From: Haloterrigena salina JCM 13891
GTDB lineage: Archaea > Halobacteriota > Halobacteria > Halobacteriales > Natrialbaceae
NCBI RefSeq assembly: GCF_000337495.1
Contig: NZ_AOIS01000054.1
Location: 129,532 to 181,298 of the forward strand
Direction: 5' to 3'
Length of the DNA: 51,767 nt
Made by a program: the position numbers and the translations under genes. Of this stretch, positions 8,267-18,116 are shown one piece after another (position 1 is the stretch's first letter; each line of letters opens with the position of its first letter). The notes under the pieces are model-generated. The model was given only the letters and a program-made list of their open reading frames with translations, was not told the DNA's origin and made no database searches.

Positions 8267-9726
8267 CTATTCGTTTCGAGACCGCTGCTCCCACCGCGGT
8301 CCGGCACGACTCGAGAGCACCATCCCAACAACACCGAACCCGATTCCGGCCACCCCCAGTGCCACCGCAACGCTCCCAGTGGGCGGCACCACGACGAACC
8401 CGGTCACCAGCGTTGGAACGAGCGCGACCCCCACCCCGAGCGTGAACAGCGAGAACCGCACGGCGTCGAAGAGGAACTCGTTGGGATCGAAGCCGGCGAT
8501 GTAGACGGTCAGCCCGTAGTAGTACAGCGCGTAGCCCGCCAGCAAGATTGCGCCGACGACCGCGTCGACGAGCGTCGCCTCGAACCAGAGCACGGCCGCG
8601 AGGTACGGCACCGCGACCGTCGGTGCGCCGACGAGGACGAACGCGACCCGTTTCGCCCGGAAGACGTCGTCGATCGAGACGGGGTAGGCGAGGTAGGCCT
8701 CGAGCGAGTCGAACTGGGTCAGCCAGTTGTACGTCGTAAACGCGGTCAGTCCCAGCACGCCGCCGAAGAAGACGCCCGGCGCCGGCGCGATCCCGGTGAT
8801 CGAGTCGACGACACCGACGAGCGCGGCCACCAGCGCCAACAGGATGGCCGCGGAGACGAACGGTTTCATGACGCCGCCGGACGAGCGGGCCAGATCGAGC
8901 AGCGTTTTCGAGACGAGCGCGCTGTCGGCGCCGATCGCCTCCACGGGAAGCGCGTCGCTGAGGCGGGCGAACCGATCGCTGGCGGTCCGCGACGGCCGGC
9001 CGTAGGTCGGATCGTACAGGGCGAGCGACGCCGCGCCGACGACTCCGGTTCCGACCGCCAGTCCGATCGAACCGGTCGGTCCGCCGTCGATCGGCACGAA
9101 CGCGTTCCAGACGGCCCCGCCGGTTCCCGTCAGCCACGCCGCGCCGGCGGCGACGACGATCGCGCCGGTGATCGCCCACGTCGGCACGCCGCGGGTCCGG
9201 ACCGCGATCAGCGCGACGGTCAGGGCCATCCCGGCGGCGAACGCCAACGACAGCGAGAGCCACAGCGCTCCCACCGCGGCCGGCACCGCCGCGAGACGGT
9301 CGGCCAGCACAGCGTTCGAGAGCGCCATCGGCAGGACGAACGCGACCGCGTAGAACAGCGCGTCCTTCAACAGGAAAACGCCCAGCAGGCGCCGCCGGGA
9401 CAGCGGAAGCGTCGTCGACGACGAGAGGATCAGCGAGAGTTCGCCGAACACGTTCTCGAGCATGTCGGAACCCGCAAACCCGGCGGTCCCGCTGTAGAGA
9501 CCGAAGCCGAGCGCGAGGACGTGAAGCCCCGTCAGAATCGTCCCGTCCGCGGTCCCCGTCTCCCGTAGGGCGACCGTCGCCCCCACCGCGAGGGCGGCGA
9601 TGACCCCCGGGAAGAGCGCGAACCGCCAGCCGCCGAACAGCTGGGTGTGCAGCCGCCACTCCTCGCGGAAGAGCACGCCCAGCAGCCGCCGCGTCGAGGG
9701 TCCCGATCGGTCGGTCGTCGCCCCGC

Positions 9727-9730
<4 letters not shown>
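8267..9730 (-). CDS. ABC transporter permease (about 12 membrane segments)
   Basis: A 487-residue integral membrane protein, probably the channel of an ABC exporter. From MSGATTDRSGPSTRRLLGVL it has a cytoplasmic N-terminus (FREEWRLHTQLFGGWRFALFPG) and then many hydrophobic segments, including VGVVDSITGIAPAPGVFFGG and ALVPTLVTGFVVVPPTG. The ATG overlaps the stop of the ATPase gene by four bases (ATGA), so the two are translationally coupled and form one transporter. The substrate is not evident. Family members of this two-gene type export lipids, peptides or drugs. The gene ends about 100 bp from the ORB repeat beyond orc, on the opposite strand. Confidence 0.85.
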
Positions 9731-10497
<767 letters not shown>

Positions 10498-10620
10498 TGA
10501 ACGTCGATACGTTCACAGGAATTGATAATAATTGTGTTGGTAGGAGAATAGTAACACCGTCCCCGAACCGACGGTTTCGCTCGAGCGACCGTCGCTTTCG
10601 CGCAGAATTGCCGCTGTCGA

Positions 10621-11307
10621 TCAGAACTCGGTTCCGCGCCGGGCCCGCTGGCCGTCGTCGATCGGATGTTTCACTTTGCGAACGTTCGTGACGAGATCGG
10701 CGCGGTCCTCGAGGTACGCCGGTTCCGCGTGGCTCCCCGAGAGCACCAGTTCGAGATCGTCGGGCTTCGCGTCGACGAGGCTATGGACGTCATCCTTCGA
10801 GAGCAGGCCGCGATCCGCGGCGTAGAGCACCTCGTCCAGAATCAGCATGTGCACCCCCTCCTCCGGCGGCGCGTCGAGGTCGATCGGCGCGCCGAGGTCG
10901 GCTTCCCCGGCCGCCTCGAGCAGTTCGTGAGCGCGCTCGAGGCCCGCCTGGGCCTGGGCCGCGTGGTCTTCCTCGTCGCTGCCGTCTTTCATCCCGTGCC
11001 AGCCGTAGTGGCCGAGGTTCTCGTAGCTGATCCCCGGCAGCGCCGCGATGGCGTTGTACTCGCCGCGGACGGCGTCGACGCTCGAGGCGCCGCCCTTCAT
11101 GAACTGGAGCATGTGCACGCGGTAGCCGTGGCCCGCGGCGCGCATCCCCATCCCCAGCGTCGCGGTGGTCTTCCCCTTGCCGTCGCCCCACCAGACCTGT
11201 ACGAGGCCGAACTCCTCGGGCGCCGCGGGTTCGATCCGTTCCGGTTCAGGCGTCCGGCCCTGCCCCGGCGTGTTCTCGACCGTCGACTCGGGTGTCTCGT
11301 CGCTCAT
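10621..11307 (-). CDS. cobO: Cob(I)yrinic acid a,c-diamide adenosyltransferase
   Basis: A 228-residue enzyme of the CobA/CobO/BtuR type. It transfers the 5'-deoxyadenosyl group of ATP to the cobalt of cob(I)yrinic acid a,c-diamide or cobalamin. The P-loop is VWWGDGKGKTTATLGMGM, the hallmark QFMKGGASS follows, and the Walker-B-like LILDEVLYAADRGLL and the late LVLSGSHAEPAYLEDRADL are as in the family. The first 40 residues are an acidic Pro-rich haloarchaeal extension. The start at 11307 (MSDETPES) is chosen over an upstream in-frame codon at 11334. It supplies the adenosylated substrate used by CbiP in this window. Confidence 0.93.
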   Translation of the reverse strand: MSDETPESTVENTPGQGRTPEPERIEPAAPEEFGLVQVWWGDGKGKTTATLGMGMRAAGHGYRVHMLQFMKGGASSVDAVRGEYNAIAALPGISYENLGHYGWHGMKDGSDEEDHAAQAQAGLERAHELLEAAGEADLGAPIDLDAPPEEGVHMLILDEVLYAADRGLLSKDDVHSLVDAKPDDLELVLSGSHAEPAYLEDRADLVTNVRKVKHPIDDGQRARRGTEF

Positions 11308-11430
11308 ACGCAGTCCGTCGGGCCGATCCCACATGTAGTTGGCTCACCCGTCGCGACTCGCGGCCGACGCGTCCGTCACTTTCGGGACCAAATGTGTCTT
11401 TAGGCTTCGCTCCTAACGTGGTCGCAGTCT

Positions 11431-11796
11431 ATGACACTCGAGTTCTCATCGTCCGACGACGCCGCCGATCTCGCGGGCGTCGTTGCCGTGCTGGACGATG
11501 CTGACTGTCGAGAGATCATCGCAATTCTCGAGGCGCCCAAGACCGTTCCCGAGATCGCCGAAGCGGTCGATCTCCCCCTCTCGACGACCTATCGAAAACT
11601 CGATCGGCTGACCGATGCCGGACTCGCCAGCGAGACCGTCGGCGTGCGGCAGGGTCGCCACCACAAGTCCCGGTACGTCGCGAACTTCGACCGGATCGGG
11701 ATCAGTCTCGACGAGGAGCGCGAGTTCCGCGTCGACGTCGACAGCTCGAACGATCAGTCGCTGGGGATCTGGTCGAACGTGAGCGAGGAGTTCTAA
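11431..11796 (+). CDS. Winged-helix transcription regulator (ArsR/HTH_20-like)
   Basis: A 121-residue regulator with one winged helix: DDADCREIIAILEAPKTVPE, recognition region AEAVDLPLSTTYRKLDRLTD, then the wing ETVGVRQGRHHKSRYVANF. A short C-terminal tail follows. Haloarchaeal proteins of this type are small ArsR-like factors of unknown effector. It has the same plan as the product at 49153-49485. It converges with the membrane protein at 11837, and its promoter lies in the 120 bp shared with the adenosyltransferase gene. Confidence 0.8.
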   Translation: MTLEFSSSDDAADLAGVVAVLDDADCREIIAILEAPKTVPEIAEAVDLPLSTTYRKLDRLTDAGLASETVGVRQGRHHKSRYVANFDRIGISLDEEREFRVDVDSSNDQSLGIWSNVSEEF

Positions 11797-11836
11797 CCCA
11801 TCTCAATTTATCAACCATGCTTGTCACGTAGTGGAA

Positions 11837-12508
11837 TTAGAACGAATTTAAATTATTGCGAAGAATTCTACGGAATGGGGAAATAATAGATTTGACAATC
11901 CACAACCCGAAGAGAACAACGGGAGTAACCATCCCCCACTTCGGGGGAATCGCTCGGTACTGATCGTTGATTTTCTCTATCTGATTCTTGCTTTCTAAGT
12001 AGTTGAGTGCAGCCTGAACGCGTGACTCTGTAAGATCCAACTCGGAGGCAAGCGTCGTAATTGACTGTGGTTCGGGGCTTTTCCGAAGGTGCTGATATAC
12101 CCTATTCAGTAATTGGAGGCGGAGCATCGCTTCTTCCCTCTCTGCTGTTGCTACATAGGAGTCTACTGCTGTGGATGTCCCATATTGATGAATTGTAATT
12201 CCATCTAGAAGAAACCAAAGACCAACAACTCCGAATATCCCTCCTATTAGACCTAAGTTGGATAATATAAAAATCATCATTACTGCTATAAGCGTTATAC
12301 CAAAAATCACTCTCTTAGTACCTCTAGAAATATCTGATATATATCCTACAAAATCTATAAGGATAACTCCGATAAGCACCGTAGCAATAGATAATATTTC
12401 AATAGTATTCATATAGGTAAAGTTACTTGTAAATAGAACCATCCCACTCAGGGCGATGATCCCTTGTAATACCTTATTTTTCCAGGCTTCCTCAAAGGGA
12501 TGGATCAT
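11837..12508 (-). CDS. Membrane protein with cytoplasmic winged-helix domain, partner of the halocin-like gene
   Basis: 223 residues. Four hydrophobic segments cover about residues 15-33, 36-56, 65-83 and 84-105. A soluble region follows with a winged helix: MLRLQLLNRVYQHLRKSPEP, then TTLASELDLTESRVQAALNY and EKINDQYRAIPP. A last hydrophobic segment is at about 193-212. It could be a membrane-bound regulator or the self-protection protein for the adjacent halocin-like product; neither is shown. The codon use is AT-rich like its neighbour. It lies 88 bp downstream of the halocin-like gene on the same strand, but AATTTTATTATTG about 29 nt before its ATG suggests its own leaderless promoter as well. 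Confidence 0.7.
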   Translation of the reverse strand: MIHPFEEAWKNKVLQGIIALSGMVLFTSNFTYMNTIEILSIATVLIGVILIDFVGYISDISRGTKRVIFGITLIAVMMIFILSNLGLIGGIFGVVGLWFLLDGITIHQYGTSTAVDSYVATAEREEAMLRLQLLNRVYQHLRKSPEPQSITTLASELDLTESRVQAALNYLESKNQIEKINDQYRAIPPKWGMVTPVVLFGLWIVKSIISPFRRILRNNLNSF

Positions 12509-12596
12509 AACTTGATATTCGCTACTTCCAATAATAAAATTTTCCCCTGCTACGCAACATAAATGGCCCAGAACTAAAACAAGTGGGCCAATATAT

Positions 12597-13571
12597 CTAA
12601 CAGTCGAATGCTAAGTCACAGACAACTCCAGAAGATGATACACATACCGTTACTCCGCCTACGGTTGTAACTTGCTCACAAAACACAGCACAAGCACCTG
12701 ATAGATAGGGGAAAGACGAAGCAAGTGGAACACATCTGCTTAGACAACCCCAGAATCCGAGCTGATTTGCGCCACCACAGATTGCGCTAAGTGCACTCGG
12801 ACAAAAGCTACAAACTAAGTCCCAGAATCCGTCACTTGCATCTGCAACTGTAACCCGCCTACCGTTGAAATCTCTATAGCTGTTGATTACTTCTTGATCA
12901 ACATCTAGCTTTTCTCGTGATACTGCTTTACTTATGCTTGGAGTTTGACTTTTTATACTCGGAAGCGCATTCTGGTTGACTTCTTTTCTTCCAAGTTCTG
13001 TTGGTTGTGGCTCATATTTTGGTGTTGTTTCTTGGTTTATCGAATCGTCATTTTCAAATCCGAATGCTGTTGCAGTAAGGGAATTAGATTCCGACCCGGA
13101 AGAACTGAATATTATACCAGCGGCAGTAATCGGTTTTCGCTCTCCTTCAATGGTCCCGGTCATTGCAATTATTGTCCCGGTTCCATCAAGGCCTGATTCA
13201 GATAATCCTCTTTTCGTTCCTATAGCAATCGGTGTAATTGCTAAATCATAGGGATCTAAATCTTCATCTCCAGTTTCAATTGAATAGGACAGTGGCATTT
13301 CAATAGTCACTGCCCCGCTTTCATTGTGGATGTAGGATTCCAGATCCTGAATAGCTTGGTCCTGTTTGACCGCCCTCATATCTATCTCAGCATCATAGGC
13401 GGTCTTCATACTGATATCGGGGGATGTGTTCTCTTCAACTGGAGCAGCTGCTACAGAACCACTACTTGCAAGACTGAGAGATGAAACCCCTGTGGCGCTA
13501 CCCAGTGTTGCAAGTACTTTGCGTCGGTTCACCTCTTCCGAACTGCGTGTGTTTCTTGCCACAATATACAC
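12597..13571 (-). CDS. Halocin C8-like precursor: Tat signal, long leader, 10-cysteine C-terminal peptide
   Basis: 324 residues with the architecture of the halocin C8 precursor. A Tat signal (NRRKVLATLG, Arg16-Arg17, hydrophobic SLSLASSGSVAAA) is followed by an acidic domain of about 200 residues. Residues 1-250 contain no cysteine. The last 79 residues contain ten: CSFC near 254-257, then singles ending in VCDLAFDC. Halocin C8 is likewise a stable ten-cysteine peptide released from a Tat-exported precursor whose N-terminal part gives immunity. The mature region is about 12600-12836. The start is GTG at 13571 or GTG at 13562. A/T-rich boxes lie 25-30 nt upstream. The region is much richer in A+T than its flanks, suggesting recent transfer. 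The cleavage site is not predicted. Confidence 0.8.
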   Translation of the reverse strand: MYIVARNTRSSEEVNRRKVLATLGSATGVSSLSLASSGSVAAAPVEENTSPDISMKTAYDAEIDMRAVKQDQAIQDLESYIHNESGAVTIEMPLSYSIETGDEDLDPYDLAITPIAIGTKRGLSESGLDGTGTIIAMTGTIEGERKPITAAGIIFSSSGSESNSLTATAFGFENDDSINQETTPKYEPQPTELGRKEVNQNALPSIKSQTPSISKAVSREKLDVDQEVINSYRDFNGRRVTVADASDGFWDLVCSFCPSALSAICGGANQLGFWGCLSRCVPLASSFPYLSGACAVFCEQVTTVGGVTVCVSSSGVVCDLAFDC

Positions 13572-14035
13572 TAACGAATAACAGTATGAAAATTTAACTA
13601 ATATATCTATATTTTAATTGGTCTTTATATTAAAAATGACGTGGGGCCGGCTACCCGACTGGACTCGTTTCGATGGCCCGACTGACAGCGAACAGGCTGT
13701 CGTACCGGCCCGTCGAACTGTCTTCGAGAGTTCCTAACAGCACTGATCGATCTTGCATCCTCAACGATCTAACGGTCCTCGTCTTGGGCGGCTACACCGA
13801 CCAGATCACCCGATTTCCGCTGCCGGAACGTACGCCGAGAAGTTCACCGGTACGACAACTTCACTCTTTTTGCCGTGTTTGAGCGGGCCCTCGACCTTGA
13901 TAGCTCGGTCGTCTGAATCATGGTTGATCGCGGAAGCATGGCAAGTCACGCGGCGACCGTTCGTCCGGTGATCGCCGCTGCCGATCCGACCGGTTGAACC
14001 TCACCATTAACTGAGATGGTAATGAGGTGACGAGC
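13572..14035. other. Intergenic region with one possible small gene
   Basis: About 460 bp between the halocin-like gene and the UspA gene. The left 70 bp is A/T-rich and holds the halocin-like promoter. The remainder returns to high G+C. Only one protein-like frame is seen (13806-13949, minus strand), listed separately with low confidence. Confidence 0.5.
13806..13949 (-). CDS. Possible 47-residue protein of unknown function
   Basis: A GTG-started frame of 47 residues containing INHDSDDRAIKVEGPLKHGK and VVVPVNFSAYVPAAEIG. The composition (acidic start, Lys-rich centre, alternating hydrophobics) is more protein-like than other frames here, but there is no clear ribosome-binding site and no recognised family. 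It could equally be a remnant of a longer gene or a chance frame. Codon use is mixed. Confidence 0.2.
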   Translation of the reverse strand: MTCHASAINHDSDDRAIKVEGPLKHGKKSEVVVPVNFSAYVPAAEIG

Positions 14036-14530
14036 ATGTCGTTCGTCGTCCCGTTCGACGGATCGGAGCTCTCGGAGGCCGCCCTCGTCCGGGCGGTCGA
14101 GTACGGAACCGCGCTCGAGGAGGACGTCGCCGCCGTGAGCCTCGTCTCGGAGCGCCGGCGCTACGCGGTGGAGAAGGGCTGGATCGAGGCGGGCGAGCCC
14201 TACGACGTCGACGCGGTCGTCGACCGGCTCCGCGACCGCGTGCTGACGCTGGCGCCCGACGCGACGTTCGAGTGCGAACGGATCCGCGAGTACCCGCCCG
14301 AAGCCGAACTCGCCGAGCACATCGAACGGCTGGTGCTCGAGCACGACCCCAGCGCGGTCTTCTTCGGCAGCGAGAACGTCGGTCGCGTCGTGACGCCGCT
14401 GACCAGCGTCGGGGCCCGCGTCGCCGCCGAGACGTCCTACGACGTCTTCATCGTCCGCGGTACGCAACCGCCGAAACTGGACGCGCTCGACCCTCACCCG
14501 GAGTTCTACGACGACTCGCGTGCGGACTGA
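14036..14530 (+). CDS. Universal stress protein (UspA family)
   Basis: A 164-residue UspA-domain protein. It begins MSFVVPFDGSELSEAALVRA, the typical first strand and loop. The nucleotide-site region is partly kept: the DPSAVFFGSENVGRVVTPLT segment replaces the usual GxxGxxxxxxxGS ATP motif, so ATP binding is uncertain. It ends with SYDVFIVRGTQPPKL. GAGGTG lies 6 nt before the ATG at 14036 and decides that start over the GTG at 14027. The gene precedes the FAD oxidoreductase by about 80 bp on the same strand, so co-transcription is possible. Confidence 0.88.
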   Translation: MSFVVPFDGSELSEAALVRAVEYGTALEEDVAAVSLVSERRRYAVEKGWIEAGEPYDVDAVVDRLRDRVLTLAPDATFECERIREYPPEAELAEHIERLVLEHDPSAVFFGSENVGRVVTPLTSVGARVAAETSYDVFIVRGTQPPKLDALDPHPEFYDDSRAD

Positions 14531-14612
14531 TCGACGATCGACGCGGGCCGATCGGTGCCGCCTTCGGTGTTAGGGACATCGGTTACGTCGGTCGCTCCCG
14601 CAGTGGACGTCG

Positions 14613-16307
14613 ATGACCGACGTAGCCGTACTCGGCGGCGGAATCGGCGGCCTCACCGCGGCCCACGAACTCGCCCGACGGGGCCTCGAGGTGACGGTCT
14701 TCGAGGCCAACGACCGCTTCGGCGGCAAGGCGCGATCGATGCCGATCGACGACGGCCCGGCGCCGCTGCACGGCGAACACGGGTTCCGGTTCTTCCCGGC
14801 CTTCTACCGCCACGTCACCGACACGATGGCCCGCATCCCCGACGGCGACGGCACGGTCGCGGACAACCTCGTCGAGACCGAGGCGACGCTGATCGCCAGC
14901 GAGCGGGGGCCGGGACGGATCGCCGAGACGCGCACGCCCGACACGGTGCGGGGCTGGCTCGAGGCGCTGCGCCCGGCGTTCGCCGAGGACCTGCCCGCCG
15001 CCGACGTCCGCTTTCTGCTCGAGCGACTGCTGTACTTCCTGACAGCCTGCGAACAGCGCCGCGAGAACGAACTGGACGACGTCTCGTGGTGGGAGTTCAT
15101 CGACGCCGACGACCGCTCGCCGGAGTTCCGCGAGCGACTCGCGTACGCGACGCAGGCGCTGGTCGCGTTGCGCCCGCAGGTCGGGAGCGCGCGGACGATC
15201 GGCGCCGTCTACCTCCAACTGCTGTTCGGTCAACTCGATCCGACTCGGCCGACCGAGCGCGTGTTGAACGCGCCGACCAGCGAGGCGTGGATCGACCCGT
15301 GGGTGCGCTACCTCGAGTCCCTCGGCGTCGAGTTCCGGCCGAACGCGCCGATCCGGCGACTCGAGTTCGACGGTCGACGCGTCACCGGCGCCGTCGTCGG
15401 CTCCGAGCGCGACGCAGACGGGCCGTCTCCCGAGCGGATCGAGGCCGACGACTACGTCCTCGCCGTCCCCGTCGACGTCGCGCCGCGGCTGCTCACCCCC
15501 GAACTGACGCGAACCGCGCCCGCGCTCGGTCGGATCGAGCGCCTCGACACCGCCTGGATGAACGGGATCCAGTTCTACCTGACCGAAGACGTCACGCTGT
15601 CGCGGGGCCACCAGGTCTACGCCGACGCCCCGTGGGCGCTGACGTCGATCTCGCAGCGCCAGTTCTGGTCGGGGTCGGACTACGACCTCGAGGACCGCGA
15701 CGACGAGGTCGCGGGCGTCCTCTCGGTGATCGTCTCAGACTGGGAGACGCCGGGAATCCTGCACGAGAAGCCGGCCAGACGGTGCAGCCGAGAGGAGATC
15801 GCTGCGGAGGTCTGGGAACAGCTGAAAATCCACCTGAACGGCGCCGACGAACGGCTGCGAGACGACATGCTCGTCGACTGGTTCCTCGATCCGGCGATCG
15901 TCGAGACCGGCGGTGCGCCGGAGACGCAAGGGGAAGACGGCGACGCCGTCGCCGGCGTCGAGAACCGCTCGCCGCTGTTGATCAACACCGTCGGCTCGTT
16001 GCGGAACCGGCCGCCCGCTGACGTCGGCGTTCCGAACCTCGCGCTGGCCGGCGACTACGTCCGAACGAACGCCGATCTGGCCTCCATGGAATCGGCCAAC
16101 GAGGCCGGCCGCCGCGCGGCCAACGCCGTCCTCGAGCGCCGCGGCGTCCGCGCGTCGCCGGCGCGGATCTGGGACCTCGAGGAACCCGTCGTGTTCGATC
16201 CGCTCAAACGGGAGGATCGGGTTCGATACCGGCTCGGACTTCCTCACCCCGCGGAACTGACGCAGTCGCTGCGGACGGTCACGCGCGGATTGGTCGGTGG
16301 TCGTTAA
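14613..16307 (+). CDS. FAD-dependent amine oxidase / phytoene-desaturase-like protein
   Basis: A 564-residue flavoprotein. The dinucleotide fold is at the N-terminus (VAVLGGGIGGLTAAHELARR, then VTVFEANDRFGGKARS). The C-terminal FAD motif is LALAGDYVRTNADLASMESA with AGRRAANAVL. The HGFRFFPAFYRHV stretch is typical of a group of desaturase-like oxidoreductases related to carotenoid desaturases and hydroxysqualene dehydroxylase. The substrate is unknown; a carotenoid or isoprenoid is plausible in a haloarchaeon. It is convergent with the glycerol-3-phosphate dehydrogenase-like gene, whose stop is only 20 bp away. Confidence 0.85.
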   Translation: MTDVAVLGGGIGGLTAAHELARRGLEVTVFEANDRFGGKARSMPIDDGPAPLHGEHGFRFFPAFYRHVTDTMARIPDGDGTVADNLVETEATLIASERGPGRIAETRTPDTVRGWLEALRPAFAEDLPAADVRFLLERLLYFLTACEQRRENELDDVSWWEFIDADDRSPEFRERLAYATQALVALRPQVGSARTIGAVYLQLLFGQLDPTRPTERVLNAPTSEAWIDPWVRYLESLGVEFRPNAPIRRLEFDGRRVTGAVVGSERDADGPSPERIEADDYVLAVPVDVAPRLLTPELTRTAPALGRIERLDTAWMNGIQFYLTEDVTLSRGHQVYADAPWALTSISQRQFWSGSDYDLEDRDDEVAGVLSVIVSDWETPGILHEKPARRCSREEIAAEVWEQLKIHLNGADERLRDDMLVDWFLDPAIVETGGAPETQGEDGDAVAGVENRSPLLINTVGSLRNRPPADVGVPNLALAGDYVRTNADLASMESANEAGRRAANAVLERRGVRASPARIWDLEEPVVFDPLKREDRVRYRLGLPHPAELTQSLRTVTRGLVGGR

Positions 16308-16326
16308 CGCTGTGTCCGTCTCTGCG

Positions 16327-17598
16327 TTAGCGGCTGTTACCGACGAGATCCGCGTCCGTCGGCCCCTGTCCGTCGAACTCGCGGACGTACTCGTCGAGGG
16401 TCGACGGCTCCGACGCGCCCGGGAGTTCGGTCGTCGCCGTGGCCGACTCGGCGTCGACGCCCAGCCGATCGCAGACGAGATCCGCGGTCGCCTCGGCCAT
16501 CCGGCGGTAGGTCGTTAGCTTCCCGCCGACGATGCTGGCGAAGTTCTCGACGCCGTCGGAACCCAGCGCCGATGAGGACGTCTGCTCGTTCCCGTCGGCG
16601 GCGTGATCGAGCAGGTGAAAGCCCCGCGAAATCCCGCGTCCGCCTCGAGCGGCCTCCTCGGGTTCGTACAGCGGCCGCACGCCCCACCACGTCCGGATCC
16701 GTTCCGCCTCGGTAACGGCCGGGAGGACCGTCGCGCACTCTTCGATCGTTCGCTCGACCTCCCAGTCGGCCCGCTCGTAGTCGTCCGGATCGTCGACCGG
16801 GACGCTCGTCGTCCCGAGCACGGCCTCGTCGTCGTGGGGGACGACGATGTCGCCGTCGGCCGGATCGCGACAGCGGTTGAGGACGGGCTCGAGGCCGTCG
16901 TAGTCGATCGAGACCATGACGCCCCGCGTCGGACGCATCGGAACGCTGACGCCGGCCATCGCCGCGATTCGGCCGGCGTGGGCGCCCGTGGCGTTCACAA
17001 CGTACGTCGGCTCGAGGGTCCGCCCGGCGTCGCCGAGCGAGACCGACGCGATGCGACCGTCGTCGACGGTCATGTCGGTGACGGGCGCGTGCGGTAGGAT
17101 GTCGGCGCCGTGTTCGCGAGCGGCCGCCGCGTTGGCCGCGACCAGCCGCGACGGGACGACGACCCCGTCGGGAACCCACATCGCGCGTTCGACCTCGTCG
17201 CTGAGGCCCGGAACCGCGTCTCGAGCCGTTTCGCCATCGATCACGTCGGTCGGAATCCCGACGTCCTCGCAGGCCGCGCGCTTCTCCTCGAAGTAGTCCG
17301 GGTCGTCCTCGGCCAACTGGACGAACAGCCCGCGGGTCTCGCGGACGGCGGCGCCGCCGATATCGCGGAGGATGCGGTTCTCTTCGAGACACTCGCGGGC
17401 GCCCTCGGGATCGCTCTCGGCGTACCGGGCGCCGCTGTGCAGCAGGCCGTGGGAGCGCCCGGAGGCGCCCGCCGAGAGCCCGTCGCGTTCGGCCAGCGTC
17501 ACGTCCACGCCCCGCAGCGCGAGGTCCCTGGCGAGTCCCGTGCCGGTCGCGCCGCCCCCGACGACGAGGACGTCCGGATGGGTCGGTCGACTGTTCAT
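16327..17598 (-). CDS. FAD-dependent glycerol-3-phosphate dehydrogenase-like protein, short form
   Basis: 423 residues with an N-terminal FAD fold (VLVVGGGATGTGLARDLALR), the DAO-type motif SGRSHGLLHSGARYAESDPE, and the late FASIVGGKLTTYRRMAEATA typical of GlpA/GlpD. It lacks the C-terminal [2Fe-2S]/BFD-like domain of full anaerobic GlpA (usually well over 500 residues), and no glpB or glpC gene follows. It is probably a second, short GlpA-type oxidase or a related alpha-hydroxy-acid oxidase. The ATG at 17598 begins MNSRPTHPDVLV. Confidence 0.8.
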   Translation of the reverse strand: MNSRPTHPDVLVVGGGATGTGLARDLALRGVDVTLAERDGLSAGASGRSHGLLHSGARYAESDPEGARECLEENRILRDIGGAAVRETRGLFVQLAEDDPDYFEEKRAACEDVGIPTDVIDGETARDAVPGLSDEVERAMWVPDGVVVPSRLVAANAAAAREHGADILPHAPVTDMTVDDGRIASVSLGDAGRTLEPTYVVNATGAHAGRIAAMAGVSVPMRPTRGVMVSIDYDGLEPVLNRCRDPADGDIVVPHDDEAVLGTTSVPVDDPDDYERADWEVERTIEECATVLPAVTEAERIRTWWGVRPLYEPEEAARGGRGISRGFHLLDHAADGNEQTSSSALGSDGVENFASIVGGKLTTYRRMAEATADLVCDRLGVDAESATATTELPGASEPSTLDEYVREFDGQGPTDADLVGNSR

Positions 17599-17690
17599 AG
17601 TCGGACCACGTGCTCGAGCGGGAGGTACCTTTCACTGTTTGGACGACAGACGGGGCGACGCGCGGTGTCGGGTCGGAAAAATGGGAGTCG

Positions 17691-18116
17691 CTACGGGCTG
17701 TAGTCGGGCGACTGGGCTTCGATCGTGTCAGCGACGTTGTCGAGTTCCTCGCCGATCGTCGCGATCAGGTCGTCCAGCGTCGCGATCCCGGCCAGTTCAC
17801 CGTCGTCGTCGACGATCGGGAACCGGCGCACGTTGTGCTCCGCGATCGCCTCCGAGATCGCCAGCGGATCGTCGTCCGCGTGAATCGTCGCCGGCTCCTC
17901 CGCCATGATCTCCTCGACCGAGAGCGAGCCGACGTCGTCGTGATCATGGATCGCGAGCGCGGCGTCGCGGTCGGTGAGCATCCCGACCGGCTCGTCGTCC
18001 TCGGTGACGACGAGCGCGCCGACGTTTTCGTCCTCCAGTGTCTGCGTGGCCTCCTCGAGGTCGCTGTCGGGGCTGGTCGTGACGACGTTCTCGGGACCGA
18101 GTTTGCCGATTGACAT
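17691..18116 (-). CDS. CBS-pair domain protein
   Basis: 141 residues consisting of two CBS motifs. The first has VGALVVTEDDEPVGMLTDRD (about residues 32-51) and the second VRRFPIVDDDGELAGIATLD (about 92-111). Such stand-alone pairs bind adenosyl nucleotides and signal energy state to partner proteins; no partner is identified here. The N-terminus MSIGKLGPENVVTTSPDSDL is the usual entry to the first motif. Confidence 0.9.
   Translation of the reverse strand: MSIGKLGPENVVTTSPDSDLEEATQTLEDENVGALVVTEDDEPVGMLTDRDAALAIHDHDDVGSLSVEEIMAEEPATIHADDDPLAISEAIAEHNVRRFPIVDDDGELAGIATLDDLIATIGEELDNVADTIEAQSPDYSP

Noticed and set aside
10666-11403. Plus-strand open frame over the adenosyltransferase gene
   Set aside because: The minus strand encodes a complete CobO-type enzyme with all motifs; the opposite frame is a mirror artefact.
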